Part shown: positions 55,705 to 64,000 of the stretch, piece after piece
Layout: every line of letters begins with the position of its first letter
Numbering within the stretch: position 1 is the first letter of the stretch
From: Crotophaga sulcirostris
Taxonomy: Eukaryota > Chordata > Aves > Cuculiformes > Crotophagidae
DNA: 64,000 nt
Assembly (NCBI GenBank): GCA_013397455.1
Contig: VYZB01000280.1
Coordinates: 1,008,527-1,072,526 of the forward strand
Direction of reading: 5' to 3'
The notes under the pieces: model-generated
Seen by the model: only the letters and a program-made list of their open reading frames with translations
What the model was told of the DNA's origin: nothing
The model's database searches: none
Program-made: the position numbers and the translations under genes

Positions 55705-55716
55705 TGACGACGTCAC
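55705..55716. promoter_or_regulatory. MAP1LC3B: CRE-like double half-site upstream of MAP1LC3B
   Basis: TGACGACGTCAC holds a TGACG half-site and an inverted CGTCA half-site. On the gene strand it includes TGACGTCG, one base from the full CRE. It lies 145 bp upstream of the ATG. Induction of LC3B by ATF4 through a CRE-type promoter site has been reported in mammals, so this is a plausible counterpart; the equivalence is inference. Confidence 0.45.
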
Positions 55717-55725
55717 CCTCGGGGA

Positions 55726-56420
55726 CGGACAGACAGGCAGCCCTCAGCGCCCTGGCAGAGTCCTCTTCAGTGCCCAGACATTGTCCCCCATCAGCAACGC
55801 AGCCATGGCCGCCTCCGAGTGCCCAGACATTGTCCCCCATCAGCGACACAGCCATGGCCGCCTCAGTGTCCTGACAGAGTTCCCTCTCAGGGACAGACAG
55901 CCATGAGCCCCTCAATGCTCTGACAGTGTCCCCCTCAGTCACACAGCCATGGCTGTCTTGGAACGGCCCACCATGCCTCCCCTGTGACACAGCCATGGCC
56001 GCTTCAGTGCCCTGCTGAGCGTCTCCTGAGCAACACAGAGCCACGGGCCCCTCAGTGCCTTGCCATGCAACTCCTCAGCAACACAGCCATGGCCACTTCA
56101 GAGGCCCCAGCCAGTGTCCACCCTCAGTGACACAGCCATGGCCACCTCAGAGTGCCCATTGTCCACCATCAGCAACACAGCCATGGCTGCCTCAGAGTGC
56201 CCAACAAAAGTCCCCCCTCAGGGACACACAGCCCTGGCTTCCTTGGAGTGGCCCACCATGTCACCCTTCAGTGCCACAGCCATGGCCTGCTCAGTGCCCT
56301 GCCGTGTGCCTCCTTGGCAACACACAACCACAGGCCCCTCAGTGCCCAGCCAGCGTAACCCCTCAGTGACACAGCCATGGGTGCCCCAGAGCGGCCCGCT
56401 CTGTCCCCCCTCAACAAGAG
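55726..56420. repeat. Degenerate minisatellite, about 47-bp unit, 13-14 copies
   Basis: A GC-rich unit reads roughly CTCAG.GACACAGCCATGGCC then GCCTCAGTGCCC. GCCATGG or a variant recurs at 55802, 55851, 55900, 55946, 55992, 56040, 56086, 56135, 56180, 56230, 56279, 56328 and 56374, at intervals of 45-50 bases. It begins about 165 bp upstream of the LC3B ATG. Because the unit is not a multiple of three and is GC-rich, it yields several long meaningless open frames. Confidence 0.9.
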
Positions 56421-57929
56421 GTGCTCCTAAGTGACTTTGCCTCCATGCAACAGTGCAAGTTTAGTGATTTGCCTTCAAGTTTGCCTTCAGCACACAGACA
56501 CATCTACGAGGAGGCCACAGCAAAGTTTACATTTGGGGAACAAAATTTTAGAGACAAGAGTTTCAATTCACTTTGAAGCTCGCCACTTGGCTTCATGCGA
56601 TTTGTCAGGAATTGATGTGATCGCCAACAATTTCAGTTACAAGCCAAGTTTGCTCTCATTCATCCTGCGGATACCACGTTGCGATTAAAAATGCCCAACT
56701 GTTTCCTCCTTCGGCAGCTTTCTGACACAAGCTGTTGGCTGTAGACTTTCAGATGCCTTTCTTTCTCCTCCTCTCACATATGTTCCCAGCACCATGTTTT
56801 GAAATATAGGAACGATTATGCAGCAATAGGGCTACACAATCCAACTTCTGCGGCTGAAGGGACGTCTGATAAGTGTCCTTATCGGAAGGAGGGCAGAGGG
56901 AGGAGGAGCAGTTTCTAACCAGCTTAGAGATTATCAGGGGGGTTGCATTTTTTGAGCTGAAACGATACATTGAAGTTCGAGTGATGCTGCGCTTGCACGC
57001 TGGAATGAGGGTTCGTTACCTAATTTTGTGATTCAGGATCATACAGTTCCGGTGCCTGTGTAATTACAAGATGAAACCATTAAAGGTGTGACTAAGCAAG
57101 GAAAGAAAAACAGCCCTGAGGTCTGTGAATGCTCCGTCCATCACATCACTGTCCAGCGACAGCAGGTGAGACATAATGGTTGATCATTAGAAGGCTGATA
57201 CATCTGAAACTTAAATTAGCAATCCTGCATTTCTATTTCAACAGAATTTTCTTACTTAAATGACTGCTTTTTAAAAAACATTTTCTGAGCTGAGGAAATC
57301 CTGCCATGCTCTCAGAATTGTTGTATCTCAGTGACTGCCACAGGCTGTGTGGCTGCAGGCAGAAGGACAAGCCCCAAAACCATGTGGCGTTGTTTTTGGG
57401 GTGTACAGGTCAGTCCCCATGGCAGGGCTGACAATAGCGAGTGCTGTGTGTTGTGTGGTTTTCATCCACACTTCCAACTGTTAGCAGGTCTGCAGCTCAG
57501 GCTGAAAGCATCCATATGGTGCTTAGGAAGAGCCACAATCAGAGTATCCGCTGACAGGCTGGGCTATCACATGTTCCGCTCATGAATAATCTGCAGAGAC
57601 TGTGAGAAGGAAAACTTAGATCCACACCGAGACTGACTTGACCTTTCTCTCCTCATCTCAGCCTTCGTTTATGTCTGCATGTCGACAGCACAGACAGTTG
57701 GAGAGTCTGGATTTGAGAAAGGTGTTAGGCGCAGTTGGAATGACAGCATGGACATAGCCTTTGGGACCAGCCCTGCCTAAGTGCGATTCTCCATCCCTAG
57801 TGAGAAAATGCTGCTTTTGAAAATGCTTTTGCTTCAAACTTGGTGATTGCACTGGAACAGAGCCCTTTAAAAATCTAGACTGCAGAGCATTTTTATTCTA
57901 GTCTTAGAACACTTTACAAAGCATTTAGT

Positions 57930-58192
57930 CTAAAGAAGAGAAGAGGTAACTGAAAGGAGACATTAAATCGTCTTCAGATATGCAAAAGGTTGCTGCAGAG
58001 CAGAAGGGAATTAGCTTTTCTCTGCATGCAGTGAGTCTAGGACAAGAAATAATGAGCTTACGTCTTGGAAAAGGAGACAGAAATTAGATGGTAGGTTTAA
58101 GGGTAAGAACAGTTGAGCACCAGAACAAATTGCCTGGGAAAGCAGTGAAATAGTCATCATCAGATGTTTTTATTTAACAAGAAACTGTCAGC
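57930..58192 (+). mobile_element. Old CR1/L3-type LINE relic
   Basis: Read on +, a diverged series matches the sense CR1 3' region: CGTCTTCAGATATGCAAAAG, TTGCTGCAGAGCAGAAGGGA, AGTCTAGGACAAGAAATAAT, a GGTTTAAGGGTAAGAACAGT-like block, AGCACCAGAACAAATTGCCT and a final CATCATCAGATGTTTTTA. It is much more diverged than the other CR1 copies and in the opposite orientation. The subfamily is not resolved. Confidence 0.6.
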
Positions 58193-58207
58193 CCTAGCTT
58201 TTTGTGG

Positions 58208-58300
58208 AGCAAAAGAGATGTGACTTGCCCAAGCTTACAAAGCAGGTTAGAGCACAAGCTGTGTTTGAATCCCAGCTTGGATCCTCGTGTCTGCACCCTA
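58208..58300 (+). mobile_element. MIR/CORE-SINE-like remnant
   Basis: Contains GATGTGACTTGCCCAAGCTT, then ACAAAGCAGGTTAGAGCACA, GTTTGAATCCCAGCTTGGAT and TCCTCGTGTCTGCACCC, a run in the order of the MIR core (GTGACTTGCCCAAGGTCACA .. GAACCCAG .. TCCTGACTCC). Recognised by eye; heavily decayed. Confidence 0.45.
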
Positions 58301-59794
58301 TACAGAGGGATATACTAAATCTTAAATCTGAAGTGAAAAAAAAACCACCACCAAAACCCCAGGCTTTCCCAACTGTTCTATCTTCCAGAAGATTGGGGTG
58401 TTGTTTTTTTTTTTTTAAAAGCCAGTATGAATGGTGACTCTGAACCCCACCTGATATTTACAGCATTTCCATGGGGAAAAAATCCCACTTATCCCTAGCC
58501 CCAGAGAGAATCAAGTGTCCACATTAGCTGCCTTGCAATGAAGTGATTGTATAAACCATCCCCTCATTTCTCTGGTAAAAGAGTACTGAAAAAGCTTTTT
58601 ACAGTGAATAGACAAAGCTGTTCCTCTGCAGTGCTACCCCCTTGCTGGAAGACAGCACTTTCGTGTCTAGGGCTATTAGCTCAGCAGCTGTCAGCTCTAT
58701 TAAATTCACCAGAAACGTGGAGAGAAAACCCCCCATAAAACAAAAGGAAGGACATTGTGATGAGAGTAACTGGAATTTAAACCTGAATCAAAATACCTTC
58801 CCTCAGTTATTTTCTCATGAATTGTTCTTATTGATCTATCTCAGCTAAAGATCAATGTGGGCCTTGATTTTTTAGTACAGTGTGCAACCATTACCTAGCT
58901 ATTATTGGAGATTTTCAGGGAGAATCAGATTGCAGTGAATTGTTTGTAATGACTTAAAATAACTCTTCCGAGAAGTTTTAATCTTAAATTTGTCTTAAGA
59001 TGGTGACTACCCAATGAACAAATTCGCAAACTTCAAATTTCTCTGTGGAAGTCACCTTCTGAGTTAGGAGAACTCTAGCAAGAAGTTCTCATGAGAATGA
59101 GAAAATACCTTTCTTTTGTGGGGATATAGAAGTGTAAATTGAGAAAAGTGAAACTGAAGAAACCACTTGCGGAACATTTTCCCTGTGTGGGTTTTCTCTG
59201 AGGTCTAACAACAGACAAGCCTGTCCCTCAGTGGGAATGCTAACACTGTCTCCTCTATCTGGCCACTTATTTCAGAAGACTTTTGGAACAGAACATTTCA
59301 TGATTATTAGACAGATGCTTTTCTGGATGGTAAATCCAAGCTAACACCCAGAGATATATAATATCATCACGAAACCATCATTTTCTTAGAATGTTTGGCT
59401 AAAAACTCATTGTACTCCCCCTGCAAGAAGTCTTGCCTAAGACACCATTGCTATGTACCATAACCCTGAAGTCAGTTACTGCTGCTGCCACTGTTCCAGC
59501 AAACACTTTCTGGCTTCGGGATCAAGTTTCAAATGGGAGCCATTGGTTTCACAAGGAAACACAGTACATCAGTTGGTGTAAGCAGCAATAACTGATGTTT
59601 ATGTATTACCTTTCACTCAAAACGATCCATAACCTCCTCCAAGCAATAATGACAGTGTAAGCGCAGCAGGCATAGCATGGAACAAAGTGTTCAACTGATT
59701 TTAATACTCCTAGAATTTATGCAATTCCACACTATTCAAATACTAACCAAGGACTACATAGCCTGTGGCTGCAGTAAACACCTACCTTATTTAC

Positions 59795-59920
59795 ACTGTG
59801 AGAAACTGTGGCATGCAGAGCTTCAGTGAGCTGTCCGTGATTGCACAACCATTGCTCAGCAGCTGACCCAGTAATAGCATCTCAAACACCTGACTGCCTG
59901 TTCCATGATCTGTCCTGGAT
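59795..59920 (+). mobile_element. Second MIR/CORE-SINE-like remnant
   Basis: Reads GTGAGAAACTGTGGCATGCA, AGCTTCAGTGAGCTGTCCGT, GATTGCACAACCATTGCTCA and CACCTGACTGCCTGTTCCAT, which aligns by eye with MIR (GAGGAAACTGAGGC .. AGTGACTTGCCC .. GGTCACACAGCT .. TGCCTGACTCC). Old and diverged. Confidence 0.45.
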
Positions 59921-62900
59921 AGGATAATGCTTCTGCAAACCAAGCTGCCAAAGGTGTTGGGCACAATTAAATTGTTCAGGCTGGACTGTGGCCAAAGTGG
60001 AGAGAACAACCACTTCTTGTAAAAGTGCTATAATGTCTTCAGTGATCCCAAGCACTCGTGACCAAAGCTGATCATTAGATCGACTAATACTTCATAGCAA
60101 GAAGAGTATGTTGAAGAAAGACCATATCCTCTTTCATAAAGAGAGAGCTCTGAGCTCAGCTCTAAAGAAGGAGGCAAAACCCTGCCTGAGTCAATGGCAT
60201 TTTCTGCAGTGCTCCATATTTTCCCTGAAGAGCCCAGTCTGTCCACTGATCCTACAAAATCTGTTAAGTTCAATATGCAGACAGAAAGGAAGTAGGTGGG
60301 AAATACTAAAATCAGGATGAAAAGATCTATTTCTCATCTTAAAACAGCAAGGAAAAAATATCTGAGATGAAAATATGTACATCACAAAAACAAAAGCAAC
60401 ACTCTTTGGTCTTTCAATTGAAATATTAGCTCTCCAAAGTGTCCTGCCTCCAATGATGCTTATTACAAAGGAGAAATCGCACTGCGGGCTTATGCCAAAA
60501 AAACATGCTGCAAATACTTTGTGTGGCAAACAGGGCTTGCAAAGAATGTTTGTTCATCTGTCTCGGCCTGCCTTGCCATACTTCTCTGTCTCTCTAGCCA
60601 AATGGAAAATAAATAATTCTCTCCTAGCTGTTCAGGGTATAATTGGCTGGATATGCCATCAGCTGGCTCATCCCCGCTCAGAGGCTGGGAAAGCATAAAC
60701 ACTTCCAGGATTACAGAAAATGAGGACACTAACTTTGGGACCAATCCAAAGCCCTTTAGAGTGAACGTGAAGACTAATTGACTGTAGCGAGAGCTGCATC
60801 AGCTCTTTAATTGCTGAAGGGAAATAAAATAATAAAATTTCCCCTTTCTGTGTATCTTTTTCCAAGAGCCCTGTGGTTATGGCTCCAAGCTGCCTGCCTG
60901 AAACAGCAGGACTGGAAAGCTCAGGGCTATTATTCTGGTGATGTTTACAAAGAAAGGCGCTCAGACACTTGGTAGCGCCACAGAGGATGAGAGATGATAG
61001 TAATGCACTTCAATGGTTTTCCCTATCCTCACAGATAAAGCCAGAAGATTCAGATAATGGATTCAGAAACACAGAGGAGAAAGTACCAATTTTATAGTCT
61101 GATGACAGAGTGGTAAACACTGAACTTGTAAGTTATATTCAGTTATAAGCACTCCATTCTGCACCAGCTCTCTGCCCTCTAGCTACCAAGAATCTTTGCT
61201 GTGCCCAGCCTCCAAACTTTCTGCTTCTACTTGTTGTGTGCTGCTCTGCCAAAACAGCACCAGAAACCTTTTCTGTCTCGGTCTTGAAACTTGGAGGGGT
61301 GACAAGGATTGTTTCTCCTCTCTAGTGTGATGAAAGGCTGGAATTTCCCAACTCTGCTCCATAGGAAGGAGAGATGTGGTCACCTCGAGCACTGAGAGCA
61401 CACAGTGTTCGTTGCATCACTCCCTGCCAGGTGACATCAGTGCATCATGAAGGCAAGCACTGCCTTTCAGCTGGACAGGCTTTTCCCCTTCTTCCTGTTC
61501 ATCTGCAGGGAATGAGAATAGGGAGATGGAGTTCCGTGGGAATTGGGATGAATTTATGATGGGCTGTCCTGCCTTCTGCTGGCTTGGAATGGAAAGGGGG
61601 TCAGTGGGCCAGGGGAAAGTCTAATTGATCACTGGGGGATGGAACAGGATGCAGTGGCCCAGAATCCATGGAGGCAAGGCTGTGGGGTAAGGTTAGGGAT
61701 CAGGTGGGTGAGGGCAAGGGAGAGAAGCTGGTAGGGTGACTAGGCATAGCAGGAGCATTCAGAAGAAAAGGAGAAAGAAGAAAGTCCAGACAAAAGCAGA
61801 AAATGCGAAAGAGGGAAAAGCATGTGTGTGCTGTAGACTGCTGAGTTTTGGCTTGAAGCAATGTCACCAAGGACATCTTTTGTTTCATTCACATGAAAAT
61901 CCTTGCCATCAGTACTTTTCCTGTCCTCTCCATGAATCCATCGGTTCCTAAACAAACAGATATGACAAGGCCTTACAGAGCTCTGTCAGAAACTTTGAGT
62001 GCCAGCTGACTGTAATGAAATCAGGGGAAAAATCATGTGATTTGATACAGGTGGAAACCAGCTGCAGACCTATTTCCAAACAGCTAGTGTTTGGTTTAAG
62101 TGACTCATTGTCCATGTGCCTTATTTTAAATGCTTGAAGCATCTTTTCTTAATTTAATCAGAATTGTGGGCACTAAACTTGTCTACCACTGAAGCCCCAA
62201 AGGATTAGCACCGTATTAAAAATGACATCCTCATTCTGCAGGTGGGCAGTGTTGGAAGGTGGAATGCAGTGGTTCAGGCTGTAAGAAGCCATGCATTTAC
62301 TCATCCCGTGGTTGTAGCAATGCTGTTTGTACCACAGCCTTGCAGCCTGGACTCATCATCTCATTGTTCCGTATGCATGGCCAGCCAGATCCTTGAAAAT
62401 CAGGGTATTTTCCCCCTGTCTCACGCTGCCCTCTTAGACCCTTGGCAAAATCCTAATACTGTCCAACACAACTCAAATATCTCTTCTTGTCTGGTGGGAC
62501 TGATGTCCAAAGGTCTTGTTCCTCCTTCCTCTTCTGCCAGTTACTTGCTCTGCAGGCAAACAGTCTCCCTGCAGTGATTCCTGCGGGTGAGGTCTGGAGA
62601 CCTTCTGCACCAATTAAATGCCTTTTTTTCTATCTTCTTCCAATTTAGGTGTTTGTCATTTGATTGTCATGGTGACTGCTTCCTCAAGTCCCTCACTGAG
62701 GGTGATGCCTGTCGATTAGGATTCAGGGCAGTGCTTCTGCTGGCATCGCAGGGGACCCTCTTCTGCTGAGCGCTTCAGCGACTGCATGGAGTTCATTTCA
62801 CTGCAGGAATCCCAGTTGAACAGCGACTGCTCACAGCAGAGAGGCAAATGAGGTTTGCTTTAATTTTGTAATTACACGGAAACAACTTGATTTCCTTGCA

Positions 62901-63346
62901 AGCATGTTGTCAGTGGAGGCCTCATAGTTCCTTCCTGGCCAGTGGAGCTGGATGAGGACTTTTTCAGGAATGCAGGTGTTTTGCAGAATAACATGGGGAA
63001 AAAATGAGCCATTTGCAATAAAAAAAAAACAGCAAAAAAAAACACCCCAAGATCTGTCTTGCAGAACAGCATGGGAAAGAGGAAAAAAATGCAGAAAATG
63101 TCAGGTCTGCTTGCAGAAAAGCATAGAAAAATAAGGAATTTGGAAAAAAACCCAAACAAACCAAAATAGAAGAGGTTTCTTCTGCAGAAAAGGAGCCATT
63201 TGCACAGAGTCCTTGTGAGGTTTCTCAGGCAACACCCCGAGGAACAGCAGTAACAGGGTGGGAACATCGGGAAAAAAAAACCCAAAACCTCAGGGAGGTG
63301 GGATTGAAGGCACAAGAGCATTGCTCGGAGCCTTACTTCTCGAGGA

Positions 63347-63419
63347 GCCTCGTTAGCGCAGTAGGTAGCGCGTCAGTCTCATAATCTGAAGGTCGTGAGT
63401 TCGATCCTCACACGGGGCA
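63347..63419 (+). tRNA. tRNA-Met (CAT), elongator
   Basis: This 73-nt sequence folds as a tRNA. The acceptor stem GCCTCGT pairs with ACGGGGC (one T-G wobble) with discriminator A. The anticodon loop CTCATAA has CAT at 63380-63382. The T arm is GTGAG-TTCGATC-CTCAC. The A box (TAGCGCAGTAGG, 63354-63365) and B box (GAGTTCGATCC, 63397-63407) are intact. There is no intron and CCA is not encoded, as usual in eukaryotes. The TA before the D stem and the TTCGATC T loop mark it as elongator, not initiator, tRNA-Met. It is a single gene, not in a cluster, and appears functional. Confidence 0.96.
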
Positions 63420-63434
63420 AAGATGGTTTCCTCC

Positions 63435-63448
63435 TTTTTTTTTTTTTT
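63435..63448 (+). terminator. RNA polymerase III terminator of tRNA-Met
   Basis: A run of 14 T begins 15 bases after the mature 3' end of the tRNA. Four or more T are enough to stop polymerase III. Confidence 0.9.
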
Positions 63449-63449
63449 C

Positions 63450-64000
63450 TTCTCCCTTTTCCGCGGGCGGGCAAGGGCTTCCCGAGAAAGGGAATGCTTT
63501 ATTTTTTCAACCAAATTGCAGCGTGGGGAGAGACCAGGGCGGCGGGGGCGAGGGAAGCAGCGGGCTGAGCGCAGGCCCCCACGGAGCACGGGCACCGCTG
63601 CATCCACGGTCCCCCCGCGCGCCAGGGGGCGTCGGGGCCGTGGGCAGCGGCTGCAGAGCGGCTGCTGTCCAGGGGGGCGTGGCGAGGCGGCAGAGGCGGT
63701 GCTGACTGGCTGGGCCACCGGCGGGGGCGGTGCTGATTTGCTGCACGGCGCGGTGGGCGGGGTCAGGCGACACCGCGCCGGTCAGAGCGGCGCAGCTATG
63801 GGGATGTGCCCGCGGCTGTGCACCGTGAACCCGGCCCGCGGGGCGCGGCGATGGCGGTGCCGATTGGCTGTGGCGGCGGCGGGGGCGTGGCGAGGCGGAG
63901 GAGGCTGCGCTGATTGGCTACACCGTCAGCGGTGTGCGGTGCTGATTGGCCGTGCCGCGCGGTGGGCGGGCCCGGGCGCTCCGCGCGGCGCCGCGGCGGT
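63450..64000 (+). promoter_or_regulatory. FBXO31: CpG-island promoter with CCAAT and GC boxes, probably FBXO31
   Basis: Very GC- and CpG-rich to the window end. Perfect inverted CCAAT boxes (ATTGG) are at 63863-63867, 63913-63917 and 63945-63949. Degenerate ones are ACTGG at 63705 and ATTTG at 63736. GC boxes GGTGGGCGGG are at 63752-63761 and 63961-63970. In human, FBXO31 starts beside a tRNA-Met gene and is divergent from MAP1LC3B, so a rightward FBXO31 promoter is expected here. No FBXO31 coding sequence is visible, so the gene name rests on synteny only. Confidence 0.6.
63674..63975. repeat. Duplicated promoter module, two copies of about 93 bp
   Basis: Copy 1 is about 63674-63766 and copy 2 about 63882-63975, offset by 208 bp. 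Both read GGGGCGTGGCGAGGCGG, a CTGAYTGGCT box, a GCGGTGCTGATT box and GCGCGGTGGGCGGG in the same order and nearly the same spacing. The CCAAT cores are intact in copy 2 and mutated in copy 1. Confidence 0.85.

Larger units (their letters stand above)
56421..63346. other. Intergenic region between MAP1LC3B and tRNA-Met
   Basis: About 6.9 kb with no gene that I can support. It contains an old LINE relic (about 57930-58192), two MIR/CORE-SINE-like remains (about 58208-58300 and 59795-59920) and A-rich imperfect repeats (62970-63200). All open frames are 60-149 codons and lack family features. Confidence 0.7.

Noticed and set aside
55726..56420. The regular 47-bp repeats as a CRISPR array
   Set aside because: Units are diverged along their whole length with no constant repeat/variable spacer pattern, and the genome is vertebrate.
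62215..62320. A third MIR-like segment
   Set aside because: Only a short CATCCTCATTCTGCAGGTG resembles the MIR start; the rest does not follow the core order.
62872..63321. A 149-codon Phe-rich open frame on -
   Set aside because: The Phe and Lys content comes from A/T runs and short repeats. There is no family similarity and no splice or promoter context.
63797..63853. ATG codons at 63797 and 63851 as the FBXO31 start
   Set aside because: The following codons do not resemble the FBXO31 N-terminus, and the second ATG leads straight into CCAAT-box promoter sequence.

Overview
The window is vertebrate nuclear DNA, most likely from a bird. It carries spliced genes with GT/AG introns up to 21 kb long, CpG-island promoters and several CR1 retroposon copies of the avian kind (antisense copies start with the ATCATAGAAT / GGTTTGGGTTGGAAGG 3' end). 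No bacterial, viral or CRISPR architecture is present. Gene order matches the human 16q24 block ZCCHC14 - MAP1LC3B - tRNA-Met - FBXO31 (recalled, not searched); chicken chromosome 11 is the expected home, by inference.

Layout. Positions 1-45003 hold the 3' part of ZCCHC14 on the + strand. Twelve coding exons (6720 to 40851) join in frame into 894 residues ending SLDSTD, followed by a 4.15 kb 3'UTR with an AATAAA at 44980. The promoter and first exon(s) lie to the left of the window. The protein has a PX-like region, a SAM domain, a long Ser/Pro/Gln/His-rich disordered part with a 15-serine AGC tract, and a C-terminal CCHC zinc knuckle.

Positions 45004 to about 45950 are a GC-rich intergenic gap between convergent genes. 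MAP1LC3B follows on the - strand: four coding exons (47670-55560) give a complete 125-residue LC3B with the ATG4 cleavage glycine G120. Its CpG-island promoter lies at about 55255-55740, with a CRE-like pair 145 bp upstream of the ATG and a 13-14 copy minisatellite of about 47 bp further upstream.

Positions 56430-63346 are intergenic and contain old retroposon remains. A single elongator tRNA-Met(CAT) gene lies at 63347-63419. The last 0.55 kb is a CpG island with GC boxes and repeated inverted CCAAT boxes in a duplicated module; by synteny it is probably the FBXO31 promoter, read to the right.

How the genes relate: ZCCHC14 is an RNA-binding partner of the TENT4 poly(A) polymerases (mRNA tail control), LC3B is the lipidated autophagosome protein, and the tRNA serves translation. 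They are neighbours by conserved synteny, not a pathway cluster. I found no convincing new biological system. The most interesting signals are the duplicated CCAAT/GC-box module next to the tRNA, the minisatellite at the LC3B promoter, the stress- and TFEB-type motifs in LC3B, and a compact hairpin in the large ZCCHC14 intron.
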